From assembly GCF_028622095.1 (NCBI RefSeq), contig NZ_CP115165.1, forward strand, positions 248,001 through 312,000: 64,000 nt of DNA, in the 5' to 3' direction. The notes under the pieces are model-generated. The model searched no databases. It was not told the DNA's origin and worked only from the letters and a program-made list of their open reading frames with translations. Position 1 is the first letter of the stretch; every line of letters begins with the position of its first letter. Source of the stretch: Deinococcus aquaticus (GTDB taxonomy: Bacteria; Deinococcota; Deinococci; Deinococcales; Deinococcaceae). Below, in pieces: positions 1 through 7,516 of this stretch. Position numbers and translations under genes: made by a program.

Positions 1-69
1 GGGTTCCGGACGTGGAGCTGGCAATCCGGTGAAATTCCGGATTGTCGGCGAAACAAACGGAATCCGTAT
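1..69 (-). repeat. Dispersed hairpin repeat, family 1, copy A (possibly cut by window edge)
   Basis: Read on the minus strand this is nearly identical to the left half of the copy at 17127-17262, with only a few mismatches over about 65 bases. It contains the inner inverted repeat CAATCCGG/CCGGATTG and ends in the ACGGATTCCG terminus. It lies just downstream of the stop codon of the 80-736 gene. Its other end may continue outside the window. Confidence 0.8.
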
Positions 70-79
70 GAGGGGGCCG

Positions 80-736
80 TCAGGGTTTACGGACGGGCAC
101 GGTCAGGGTCAGGCTGCGGCCCTGCGTGTCGGTCAGGGTGACCGGCAGTGTCCCGCCGTCCCGGATGGGCGCGGTCAGGCCCGTCAGCATCACGTGATCG
201 CCGGTGTCACTGAGGGTCAGGCGGCCCCCGGCGGGTACGGTCAGGGTGCCGGTCATGCTCATGCCGGTCAGGCCCTGCGCGTCGGTGTGCGTGACCATCA
301 GCATGCCGCTCCGGGCGCCGCTGCTGCCCGCGCCGTTCAGGATCACGTCCTCGGTGCCGGTGTTGTCCAGCACCCCGAACACGCTGGTTTCCCGGATGCC
401 GGGCGGTACCGCGACCACGTACGCGTCCCGGACGGTCAGGGGGAGCGTGCCGCCACCATCGGCCGGTGAGGCGGCCTGCACGCCCGCCGCGCCGCTGGCT
501 GCGCTGCCTACCGTACTGCCGGGGGTGTGGCCGGACATGGTGGTGTGGTCCATGTCGCTGCTCATGATCTGACTGTCAGGCTGGGCAGGTGCAGGTTGCC
601 CGGTCGTGGGCGGCCCGGGCATGGTCCGGGGGTCCGGCGCGGGACTCAGGTACAGGTAGGTACCCAGCAGGATCAGCGCGCCCAGGACGGCCATCAGGAC
701 GGTCCGCATCCGGCGCGGGTTGGAGGTTGAAGTCAT
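80..736 (-). CDS. PCuAC-family periplasmic copper chaperone
   Basis: The 218-residue product has an N-terminal membrane or signal segment (about residues 10-30), a Pro/Met/His-rich spacer, and a C-terminal PCuAC (DUF461-type) beta domain. The M-x21-H-x-M part of the copper site is present, ending in GDHVML. In the family this domain binds Cu(I) outside the membrane and hands it to cytochrome oxidase CuA or to copper homeostasis proteins. The start at 736 follows AAGGAG with good spacing, so upstream in-frame codons are not needed. The Met/His-rich spacer (MSSDMDHTTMSGH) could add copper ligands. The gene is divergent from the LacI regulator; no cytochrome oxidase gene is next to it. Confidence 0.85.
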   Translation of the reverse strand: MTSTSNPRRMRTVLMAVLGALILLGTYLYLSPAPDPRTMPGPPTTGQPAPAQPDSQIMSSDMDHTTMSGHTPGSTVGSAASGAAGVQAASPADGGGTLPLTVRDAYVVAVPPGIRETSVFGVLDNTGTEDVILNGAGSSGARSGMLMVTHTDAQGLTGMSMTGTLTVPAGGRLTLSDTGDHVMLTGLTAPIRDGGTLPVTLTDTQGRSLTLTVPVRKP

Positions 737-918
737 GACGCTCCTTTCAGGTCTCTCGGGTGGGGGCCGTGAGGCGGGACCGGTGGGTCCGGCGGTGTTC
801 ACCGGCAGTCTAGGCCGCGCGGGGGGCCGCATTGTCCCCGCCGGGCGCACGGGAGCGGACGCCAGGAAACGCGTCTGTGGAACCCGTTCCAAAAACAGGG
901 TATGGTGGAGCAGAGACC
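737..918. promoter_or_regulatory. Divergent promoter region of copper chaperone and LacI gene
   Basis: This 182-base intergenic stretch holds the Shine-Dalgarno site of the leftward chaperone gene (AAGGAG, about 741-746). On the right it carries a palindrome at 878-891 and a -10-like TATGGT at 901-906 followed by GGAG in front of the LacI start. Confidence 0.6.
878..891. promoter_or_regulatory. Likely LacI-family operator, TGGAA-N4-TTCCA
   Basis: TGGAACCCGTTCCA is an inverted repeat with a CG-rich centre, typical of LacI/GalR-family operators. It sits 27 bp before the LacI start and just upstream of a -10-like TATGGT, so autoregulation is likely. Similar 14-mers occur at 7636 and 7747 inside the amylase gene. 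Confidence 0.65.
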
Positions 919-1920
919 ATGCGTAAACCCACCATTCAGGATGTTGCCCGGCACGCCGGGGTCGGCGTCGGCACCGTATCCCGCGTGCTGAACAATCACG
1001 TGGCCGTGAAGGGCGCCACCCGCGAAACCGTCCTCAAGGCGATCGCCGACCTCGAGTACACGCCGAATCCGCACGCGCGCCGTATCGCCGGCGGCAAGAG
1101 CTACACCATCAGCGTGCTGCTGCCCGTCCTGACCACCGAATTCTACGTGCGCCTCCTTGACGGCCTGGAAAGCGCGTTCCAGGAAGCGCGGTACGACGTG
1201 GCGATCTTCCCGCTGCTGGACCGCTCGCGGCTGGAACGGTACCTGGGGTCGCACACCCTGGCGTACCAGGCGGACGGACTGGTCATGGCCACGTACAACC
1301 TCACGCAGATGTTCCACGAGCGCCGCCTGCGCACCCAGCAGCCCACGGTGCTGGTCGACGCGTACTCGGACGCCGTGGATTCCTCGTTCATGGATAACGT
1401 CAGCGGCGGCCGCCTGGCCGGAGAGTACGCCGTGAGCCTGCCGGGGCAGCTGTACGCCGTGTGGGTCGAGACGGAACTGGATCACCTGTTCACCACCCGT
1501 GTGTTCGAGGACCGCCGCAGCGGCTTCCTGACGGCCGTGCAGAGCGCCGGCCGGACCGTGCACCGCGAGTTCACGTCCAGTTTCGATTCCCTGGCCGCCC
1601 GCAATACCGCCGCGACCCTGCTGGACGACGCGCAGGCCGCCGGGCTGCCCTGCACGGTCTTCGCGTCCGCCGACATGCTGGCCGGCGCGCTGCTGGACGA
1701 GGTGCGCCTGCGTAGCCTGAAGATCGGGCAGGACGTCCGCGTGATCGGCTTCGACGATCAACCCTGGGCCGCCGAGCGCGAACTGACCACCCTGCACCAG
1801 CCGGTCGAGAGCATGGGCTACGAGGCCGCGCAACTGCTGCTGTCGCGCCTGAACGGGTACAAGGGCCCGCCCCGCGCCCGCCGCTTCGAGCCGCGCCTGA
1901 TCGTCCGGGGCAGCGCCTGA
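919..1920 (+). CDS. LacI/GalR-family transcriptional regulator
   Basis: The 333-residue protein begins with a LacI helix-turn-helix and hinge helix (residues 4-55, containing TIQDVARHAGVGVGTVSRVL). A periplasmic-binding-protein-like effector domain fills the rest and ends with the typical IGFDDQPWA segment. The ATG at 919 follows GGAG; codons further upstream belong to the promoter. The palindrome at 878-891 is a likely autoregulatory site. Related palindromes in the GH13 amylase at 7517-9517 suggest a maltodextrin or starch regulon, but the effector sugar cannot be read from the sequence. Confidence 0.9.
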   Translation: MRKPTIQDVARHAGVGVGTVSRVLNNHVAVKGATRETVLKAIADLEYTPNPHARRIAGGKSYTISVLLPVLTTEFYVRLLDGLESAFQEARYDVAIFPLLDRSRLERYLGSHTLAYQADGLVMATYNLTQMFHERRLRTQQPTVLVDAYSDAVDSSFMDNVSGGRLAGEYAVSLPGQLYAVWVETELDHLFTTRVFEDRRSGFLTAVQSAGRTVHREFTSSFDSLAARNTAATLLDDAQAAGLPCTVFASADMLAGALLDEVRLRSLKIGQDVRVIGFDDQPWAAERELTTLHQPVESMGYEAAQLLLSRLNGYKGPPRARRFEPRLIVRGSA

Positions 1921-1925
1921 AGCGG

Positions 1926-1975
1926 TGATGGTTGAAAGTTGATGGCTGATGGAAGTACTCCTCTATCAACCATCA
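1926..1975. terminator. Intergenic hairpin between convergent genes
   Basis: A perfect 10-bp inverted repeat TGATGGTTGA/TCAACCATCA encloses 30 bases. It separates the convergent LacI and FUN14 genes and is probably a bidirectional transcript end. No T-run follows. Confidence 0.45.
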
Positions 1976-1987
1976 ACTGTTCACTGT

Positions 1988-2362
1988 CTACACCCGGATG
2001 CGCAGGCCCAGCAGCAGTCCGGCGGTGAACGCCCCGGCGAAGGGCAGGTTGGCGGTCAGGAGGCGGGTCAGCCACGCGCCGCCCTGCTCGGTGCCCTGCC
2101 GTAGCCACGGTTCGGTGATCGCCTGAACGCGCAGCCAGTTCACGCTGATCAGCTCGAAGTACGCCAGCAGTTGCAACGTGATGAACAGCACGCCCAGCCC
2201 GATCAGGGCCACTCGTCCCACGTAGCGGATCGCCACGCCGGTCGCGAATCCCAGCAGGGCGCCCACGCTCAGGTCCGGCAGCAGGGCGGACAGGGCGTCG
2301 CCCAGCGGATGGCCGGCGGGGTCCAGGGGCGGGGGGTCGGGAACGGGGGTGGGGGTGATCAT
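1988..2362 (-). CDS. FUN14-family small membrane protein
   Basis: The 124-residue protein has a proline-rich N-terminus, then hydrophobic, glycine-rich segments. GFATGVAIRYVGRVALIGLG and FITLQLLAYFELISVNW resemble the FUN14 domain. Bacterial FUN14 proteins are small inner-membrane proteins of unknown function; the mitochondrial relatives act in mitophagy. The ATG at 2362 was taken because the FUN14 core begins about 30 residues later; no strong Shine-Dalgarno site is visible. It faces the LacI gene and is divergent from the sigma factor. Confidence 0.75.
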   Translation of the reverse strand: MITPTPVPDPPPLDPAGHPLGDALSALLPDLSVGALLGFATGVAIRYVGRVALIGLGVLFITLQLLAYFELISVNWLRVQAITEPWLRQGTEQGGAWLTRLLTANLPFAGAFTAGLLLGLRIRV

Positions 2363-2497
2363 CAGGTCCGGGGGACGGGCGGCCCGCAGGCGCTCTGGGC
2401 GCGCGGGCGTGGTCGGGTGCGCGCATGGTAGCGCAGTTGCGGGGGCCGTGCGGGCCGCCTGACGCGGAAGAGAGCGGCGGGGTAGGCCGGGGGGCGC

Positions 2498-2503
2498 TAT
2501 GGT
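2498..2503 (+). promoter_or_regulatory. -10 box of the ECF sigma gene
   Basis: TATGGT lies 9 nt before the GTG start at 2513, followed by AGGAG. The predicted 5' UTR is only a few bases. Confidence 0.5.
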
Positions 2504-2512
2504 AGGAGCACC

Positions 2513-3118
2513 GTGGACCTTCCGACCGAGCCTGCCTCTCCTGAACCCGTTCCCGCTGATCTGGTCTCGCCGGAACTGCTGACGCGCCTCGTGGCGGGCG
2601 AGGAGGCCGCTTGGTTCGAGTTCGTGCAGGAGTACGAGGGCCGCATGTACGGGTACCTGTACCGCCTGGAGGGGAACAGTGAGGACGCCCTGGACCTGAC
2701 GCAGGAGGTGTTCTACCGCGCGTGGCGCAGCATCCGCACGTTCCGGCCCGGCGAGCGGGTGCTGCCGTGGCTGTATCAGGTGGCGCGCAACACGCAGATC
2801 GAATCTCACCGCCGCAAGCAGTTGCAGCGGTTCTCGCTGGAGCAGGCGCGTGAGGACGTGGGATTCGAGGTCACCAGCGAGAAACGCTCGCCAGTGCAGG
2901 CGGCCGAGAGTGCGGACGCTCAGGACCGCGTGCAGCGCGCCCTGCTGCGCCTGCCGACCGAGTACCGCGAGGCGGTCGTGCTGCGCTTTGTAGAGGACCT
3001 CAGTTACGACGAGATCGCGCAGATTCAGGGCGTGGCCCTCGGCACCGCCAAGAGCCGCGTGTTCCGCGCCAAGGAGCAACTGGCCGAACTGCTGGCCGGC
3101 GTTTCAGACGTGAACTGA
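2513..3118 (+). CDS. ECF-type RNA polymerase sigma factor
   Basis: The 201-residue protein has sigma region 2 (about 25-100; EDALDLTQEVFYRAWRSIRTF-type promoter-melting helix) and region 4 (about 140-195; LSYDEIAQIQGVALGTAKSR helix-turn-helix). Region 3 is absent, as in ECF factors. The GTG start at 2513 has AGGAG 4 bases upstream. No anti-sigma gene with a zinc-binding motif follows; the next gene is convergent. The sigma factor must therefore be controlled from elsewhere or at transcription. The target regulon cannot be inferred here. Confidence 0.9.
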   Translation: MDLPTEPASPEPVPADLVSPELLTRLVAGEEAAWFEFVQEYEGRMYGYLYRLEGNSEDALDLTQEVFYRAWRSIRTFRPGERVLPWLYQVARNTQIESHRRKQLQRFSLEQAREDVGFEVTSEKRSPVQAAESADAQDRVQRALLRLPTEYREAVVLRFVEDLSYDEIAQIQGVALGTAKSRVFRAKEQLAELLAGVSDVN

Positions 3119-3173
3119 GCGTGGGGTATCGGTCGCGGATTGCAGGAATGGCCTACACCCCACAGCCCTCCGT

Positions 3174-4214
3174 TCAGGGCCGCGCGAACACCTGGGTCCA
3201 GTAGCGGCCGTAGGGACTGCCGGGGCGGTTCACGTACGACAGGCCGATCAGGGTGAAGTTCCCCATGATGCTGCGGCAGTGGCCGGGGCTGCGCAGCCAG
3301 CCGTTCACGACCTCGGCGGGTGTTTCCTGTCCGGCGGCGATGTTCTCGGCGGAACTGGTGGGGGTCATGCCGGCGGCTTTCAGGCGGCGGGCGGGCATGC
3401 TCCCGTCCAGGGCGCTGGTGTGATCGAAGTACCCGTACACGGCCATGGCGACCGACTGGGCCTGCGCGGCGAGGTCCAGGGTGGGGTGCTGTTTCAGGGG
3501 CGGCAGGGCAGGGCCGCCCGCGCGCAGGGTGGCGCAGTTCCAGCCCTGCGCGCGGGCCTGATTGGTCAGGCGCAGTACCTCGCTGTCGAACGGCAGGCTG
3601 GTCTGCCACGGCTGGGCGGGCACCGTGAAGGTCACGCGGCGGTCCACGGTCTGCCCGCCGCTGCTGCTGGCCTGCGTGACGGCCGTGTGCAGGCCGGGCG
3701 TGACGGGCACCGGGCCGCTGCCGATCTCGCGGCCGTCCAGGAACACGCGGGGCGTGGCGGGCGTGTACAGCACGCTGTCGGCGGCGCTGATGCGCACGCT
3801 GCCGGGCGTGAGCAGGACGGTCAGTTCCGTGCGTTCCGGGCCGCCGCTGAGCACCTGGATCTGCGCCTCGGCCCGCCCGACCTCGCGGCCCCGGTCGTCC
3901 AGGAAAGCGGCGCTCAGGGCGTACGTGCCGGGACGGTAGTAGGTGTGCGTGACCTGCGCGCCGCGCGCCGATCCGCCGTCCCCGAACGCCCACTGCGCCG
4001 AGTACCCGGCGGGGTAGGTGGCCGTGAAGGTGACCTCGTAGGGCGCGCGGCGCTGCGAGTCCCCGCTGTACCCGATGCGGAAGGAGCCGCCCGGCCCCTG
4101 CGCGCTGGCGGGGGCGCTCAGGGCCGTCAGGGTCAGGGCCGTCAGGGTCAGGAGGGAGGCGGCCCACAGGCGGCGCAGGTGGGAACGCAGGGGCAGGCGG
4201 GTGCGGGCGGTCAC
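3174..4214 (-). CDS. Secreted PKD and CAP (SCP/PR-1) domain protein
   Basis: The 346-residue product has a Sec signal peptide (to about residue 38, ending SAPASA), a PKD-like beta domain (about 45-125, with QWAFGDGGSA), a linker domain, and a CAP domain (about 215-345). CAP features are the HPTLDLAAQAQ helix, GYFDHTS, SAENIAAG and NGWLRSPGHCRSIM motifs. Bacterial CAP proteins are extracellular; substrates are mostly unknown. The GTG start at 4214 lies 7 nt from a TACCCT box, pointing to a leaderless transcript. The gene converges with the sigma factor. Confidence 0.85.
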   Translation of the reverse strand: MTARTRLPLRSHLRRLWAASLLTLTALTLTALSAPASAQGPGGSFRIGYSGDSQRRAPYEVTFTATYPAGYSAQWAFGDGGSARGAQVTHTYYRPGTYALSAAFLDDRGREVGRAEAQIQVLSGGPERTELTVLLTPGSVRISAADSVLYTPATPRVFLDGREIGSGPVPVTPGLHTAVTQASSSGGQTVDRRVTFTVPAQPWQTSLPFDSEVLRLTNQARAQGWNCATLRAGGPALPPLKQHPTLDLAAQAQSVAMAVYGYFDHTSALDGSMPARRLKAAGMTPTSSAENIAAGQETPAEVVNGWLRSPGHCRSIMGNFTLIGLSYVNRPGSPYGRYWTQVFARP

Positions 4215-4221
4215 GTTCCCC

Positions 4222-4227
4222 AGGGTA
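4222..4227 (-). promoter_or_regulatory. Leaderless -10 box (TACCCT) of the PKD-CAP gene
   Basis: TACCCT on the minus strand, 7 nt before the GTG start at 4214. There is no Shine-Dalgarno site. Confidence 0.6.
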
Positions 4228-4269
4228 GGGCGCGGCGGGGCGCGGCGCTGTACGAATCCGAACCGCGCG

Positions 4270-5595
4270 TCAGCTGGTGGGCTGCGCGGCGGGCCGGGCG
4301 GGGCTGGACAGGTGCGTTTCGGGCTCGCCGAAGGTGATGGTCATGATCAGGCCGCCGTCCGGGGCGTGGCTCACGCTCACGTCACCGCCGTGCGCGCGGG
4401 CGTAGCGGCGGACCAGCGGCAGCCCCAGCCCCTGCCCTCCGACCAGACTGGCGGGGCCGCGCTCGTAGGGCAGGAACACGCGGGCCTGCAATTCGGCGCT
4501 CAGGCCGGGACCGAAGTCACGGACCTGCACCTGCGGGCGGCCCCGCACGGAGGACAGCGTCACCTCGACCAGTCCGTCCGTGTACTTCAGGGCGTTCTCG
4601 GTCAGGTTCTCGATCATCTGCCGGGCGCGGTCGGGATCGGCGGGCCACAGCAGCGGGCCGGGCGGCGTGATGACGTGCACCCGCCCGGACGAGAAGCGCC
4701 GCAGCAGGGCGCTGAGGTCGGTGCGCTGCACGTTCAGCGTGACGTCCAGGTACAGGTCGTTCAGGCGGGTCAGGTCGGCGCGGCTGGAGATCTGCGCGGC
4801 GCTGTCCTCGATCATGGACAGCAGGCGGTGGCGCTGGTCGGGATCGTCGGCCTGACGCAGCAGGTCACTGGCCAGCAGCAGCGTCTGGAGGGGACGGCGC
4901 ATCTCGTGACTGGCGAGGTTCAGGGCTTCAAGCTGGCGTTTCTCGCGGCGCAGGGCGCGCTGCGTCTCGCCGCGCCACATCAGCAGGGCGCGCACGATCA
5001 GCAGGGCGCTGAGCGTTCCGAGCAGCAGGGCGCTGCCGATCAGCGTGAACCGTAGCCGTTTCAGTTCGGTCTGGTAGCGGATGCCCAGGTTCTTGGCGTA
5101 CTCGGTGGCCTGGGAGTTCAGGCCCAGCACCTCCTGAGCGGCGCGGGCGACCGAGAGGTCGGTATCCTGGCGCAGGTTGCGTTCCACGACGGACAGTCGC
5201 CGCTCGCCAATCCGTTCCACGTCGTCCAGCAGCCCGAACTGCCCGCGGTTGAGGGCACTGGACAGGGCCCTGTCCCGCGAGTCGCGCCGCTCGTCGGCGC
5301 TGAGGCCGGGTTGCAGGCGGGCCACCTGGTACTGCAGCACGTCCTGAGCCAGCCCCTGGTAGGCGTAGGGGGTCCAGCCGGTCCCTGTGTTTTTCAGGGC
5401 GTTGTAGGCCGGCAGGGTCCCCAGCAGCAGCAGCAGGGCCGTCAGCAGGGCGGGCAGGGCGGCCAGCGCGATCTCCCGGAACAGCAGCAGCAGGCGCGCC
5501 CCGGGCCAGTTCCGTCTGCCTTCCCGCAGGTCAGGCCCGGCATGGACGGGGCCGTCACCGGCTGCCGGGCCGGGCAGCGGCGAGGGCCGGCTCAT
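4270..5595 (-). CDS. Membrane sensor histidine kinase
   Basis: The 441-residue kinase has two membrane segments (about 41-61 and 183-203) bracketing a roughly 120-residue extracytoplasmic sensor. A HisKA domain follows with phospho-acceptor His230 (LASHEMRRPLQ), then a HATPase domain: N box around Asn330 (ENLTENALKYT), G1 DFGPGLS near 360, G2 GQGLGLPLV near 388. No response regulator is adjacent, so the partner is encoded elsewhere. The gene lies 49 bp downstream of the molybdopterin-fold protein on the same strand, and the two probably form one operon. The sensed signal is unknown. Confidence 0.9.
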   Translation of the reverse strand: MSRPSPLPGPAAGDGPVHAGPDLREGRRNWPGARLLLLFREIALAALPALLTALLLLLGTLPAYNALKNTGTGWTPYAYQGLAQDVLQYQVARLQPGLSADERRDSRDRALSSALNRGQFGLLDDVERIGERRLSVVERNLRQDTDLSVARAAQEVLGLNSQATEYAKNLGIRYQTELKRLRFTLIGSALLLGTLSALLIVRALLMWRGETQRALRREKRQLEALNLASHEMRRPLQTLLLASDLLRQADDPDQRHRLLSMIEDSAAQISSRADLTRLNDLYLDVTLNVQRTDLSALLRRFSSGRVHVITPPGPLLWPADPDRARQMIENLTENALKYTDGLVEVTLSSVRGRPQVQVRDFGPGLSAELQARVFLPYERGPASLVGGQGLGLPLVRRYARAHGGDVSVSHAPDGGLIMTITFGEPETHLSSPARPAAQPTS

Positions 5596-5644
5596 TCCGG
5601 CACGCTCCGGCGCAGGGCAGGGGGAACGGGCGGCGCGTGGGCGG

Positions 5645-6229
5645 TCATTTCACGGGGGCGATGCGTTCCACGAACCACACCCAGGCGCTGGAGTAATCCG
5701 CAGTATGAAAACGGTCGGGGGTCTGCGGGAGCACGACGGTCAGCGGCCCTTTTTGCAGGACGGGAATGGGGGCGCCGTCGGCCTGGTACGCCAGCATGAC
5801 CGGCCAGTTCATGTAATCGTCGGCACGGATGGTGCTGGCAAACCCGTTGGCGGCGGAGAGGCGCAGGTCCTTGCCGGCGAAGCCGCCGCGCGCAGCGAGG
5901 TCGCGGAGCGTGACGCCCTCGTACGTGATGGTTTTTTTGAGTTGCATGTGTGCCGTGGTGTAGCGCACGGCGGGCATGGCGCGCAGCTGCGAGAGCGTGA
6001 GGTTCAGTTCGGCCCGGCCGGTGCTGATGGTCAGTGCGGTTCTCTCGCCAGGGCGGGCGCGGGGGGTGGGCTGCGCGGCGCGCACGTACTGGAACGCAGG
6101 GGAGCGCGGCTTGAACTGCAGTGGGGCGGGCGTGGCCTGCGCGCCGACCAGTGCGGCGCCGAGCAGGGCAGCCACGATCAGGCGCAGCCAGCTGTTGCGG
6201 CGGTCGTGGTGTGGGTTGCGGGGGGACAC
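5645..6229 (-). CDS. Exported molybdopterin-binding-fold protein, kinase-linked
   Basis: About 194 residues: a signal or membrane segment (LRLIVAALLGAALVGAQA) and a domain resembling the sulfite-oxidase/YedY molybdopterin fold, with features such as TYEGVTLRDLAARGGFAG and MLAYQADGAPIPVLQKGPL. From the chosen GTG the mature protein contains no cysteine, so the usual Mo-ligating Cys is missing and the domain is probably not a redox enzyme. The GTG at 6229 was chosen because a TAAACT box lies 7 nt upstream. The open frame continues further upstream without a Shine-Dalgarno site. It precedes the histidine kinase gene and may be its accessory sensor; that link is inference. Confidence 0.65.
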   Translation of the reverse strand: MSPRNPHHDRRNSWLRLIVAALLGAALVGAQATPAPLQFKPRSPAFQYVRAAQPTPRARPGERTALTISTGRAELNLTLSQLRAMPAVRYTTAHMQLKKTITYEGVTLRDLAARGGFAGKDLRLSAANGFASTIRADDYMNWPVMLAYQADGAPIPVLQKGPLTVVLPQTPDRFHTADYSSAWVWFVERIAPVK

Positions 6230-6447
6230 GCAGAGCAGTTTAGCGGTAACATGAATCAATCTCAATGTTCTTATGAACAAAATGAACACTGCCGGGTGTA
6301 GAGAACTGGCCGTAGTTGCGCACTTCCCTGGCCGCCGCCGCATGCCCGAGCCTGTGGCCCCTGCGTGAGGGTCCGCTGAGCCAGGGGTAGGCAGTTGATG
6401 ACGGCGCAGGTCAGGCGGGCGTCACACGCGGGGCGCACACTCGGGGC
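6230..6447. promoter_or_regulatory. Divergent intergenic region
   Basis: 218 bases between divergent genes. A leaderless -10 box, TAAACT on the minus strand, is at 6237-6242 for the leftward gene. The AT-rich tract around 6245-6300 is the lowest-G+C part nearby and is a plausible regulator site. No repeat or RNA structure was recognised. Confidence 0.5.
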
Positions 6448-7326
6448 ATGAAAAGCCTCGTGAACCTCAGCACCATGACCCTGACCGCCGCCCTGGCCGC
6501 CGTGACGGCCCTGAGCGCCGCGCACGCCGCGCCCACCATCAGCGCGCAGAGCATCATCGTGAATCCCGTGCAGGCCAGCCTGGACGTGAAGGTCTGGACG
6601 GACCGTGACAGCAGCGGCACCGGCACGCCGGCCTACGCCCCGGGCGAGAAGATCCGCCTGTACACCAGCGTGACGCAGGACGCCTACGTGTACCTGTTCA
6701 ACGTGGACCCGCAGGGGCAGGTGGACCTGATTCTGCCCAACCGCTACCAGGGCGGCGCGAACTTCCTGAAGGCGAACGCCGTGAAGGTCTTCCCGGCGGC
6801 CGGCGACCCCTTCAGCTTCGACATTGCCGCGCCGTACGGCGTGAACAAGGTGCTGGCCGTGGCCAGCCGCACGCCCCTTAACCTCGATCAGATCGCCACG
6901 TTCAAGTCCGGGCAGAACAGCTTCGCGAGTGTGAAGGTCACGGGGCAGCAGGGGCTGGCGCAGGCGCTGAGCATCGTGGTGACGCCGTTGCCGCAGAACA
7001 CCTGGGTGACGGCCACCGCGTTCTACAACGTGGCGGGCCGGGCGGTCAGCATGCCGCGCCCCGTGACGCCGGCCCCCGCGCCGGTCGTGGTGAACCCCTG
7101 GGGCACGCAGCGCGAGTGGCGGATCACCATCGACAACCGCTCGGACCTGCGCGCCCAGCATGACGCGTACGCCGCGAAACTGCGCAGCGAGGGGTACGTT
7201 CTGGTGGGGACCAGCGTGAAGAACAACGAGATTCAGAGTGAATTCCGCCGCGCGGACGGCAGCAAGGCCGAACTGAAGGTCAAGCGCAAGGGGAACCGCA
7301 CCGAGATCACGGTCGAACGCCGCTGA
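6448..7326 (+). CDS. Exported DUF4384-like protein
   Basis: The 292-residue product has a signal peptide (about 1-28, ending AAHA). A DUF4384-type domain follows, with the [20 protein letters not shown] and [12 protein letters not shown] segments. The basic C-terminal domain (about 215-292) contains many Arg/Lys residues. Such proteins are predicted cell-envelope proteins in Deinococcus-Thermus; the molecular function is unknown to me. The gene stands alone, divergent from the molybdopterin-fold gene, and is followed by a hairpin at 7387-7412. Confidence 0.7.
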   Translation: MKSLVNLSTMTLTAALAAVTALSAAHAAPTISAQSIIVNPVQASLDVKVWTDRDSSGTGTPAYAPGEKIRLYTSVTQDAYVYLFNVDPQGQVDLILPNRYQGGANFLKANAVKVFPAAGDPFSFDIAAPYGVNKVLAVASRTPLNLDQIATFKSGQNSFASVKVTGQQGLAQALSIVVTPLPQNTWVTATAFYNVAGRAVSMPRPVTPAPAPVVVNPWGTQREWRITIDNRSDLRAQHDAYAAKLRSEGYVLVGTSVKNNEIQSEFRRADGSKAELKVKRKGNRTEITVERR

Positions 7327-7386
7327 TACGGGGATTGGCGGGCGCTGGCGAGCGAATCTGAGCATCATCTAACCAAGTTGTCTAGA

Positions 7387-7412
7387 GGGGTCAGTCTGTT
7401 TGGACTGGCCCC
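7387..7412 (+). terminator. Hairpin after the DUF4384-like gene
   Basis: GGGGTCAGTC and GACTGGCCCC form a 10-bp stem (one G-T pair) with a 6-base loop. The tract after it is C/T-rich rather than a pure T-run. Confidence 0.55.
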
Positions 7413-7516
7413 TCCCCTTGCGTGGTGACGGGGTCAGCCGATTATGATGAGCGCGCGCCAAAATTCAATCTGATCGGTTCCACGCTGTTGTGGAGCGCTG
7501 TTCTGGAGGTTTCATC

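Noticed and set aside
4075..5055. Plus-strand frame spanning the CAP gene 5' end and the kinase gene
   Set aside because: It crosses two real minus-strand genes and their promoter, with no domain in its translation.
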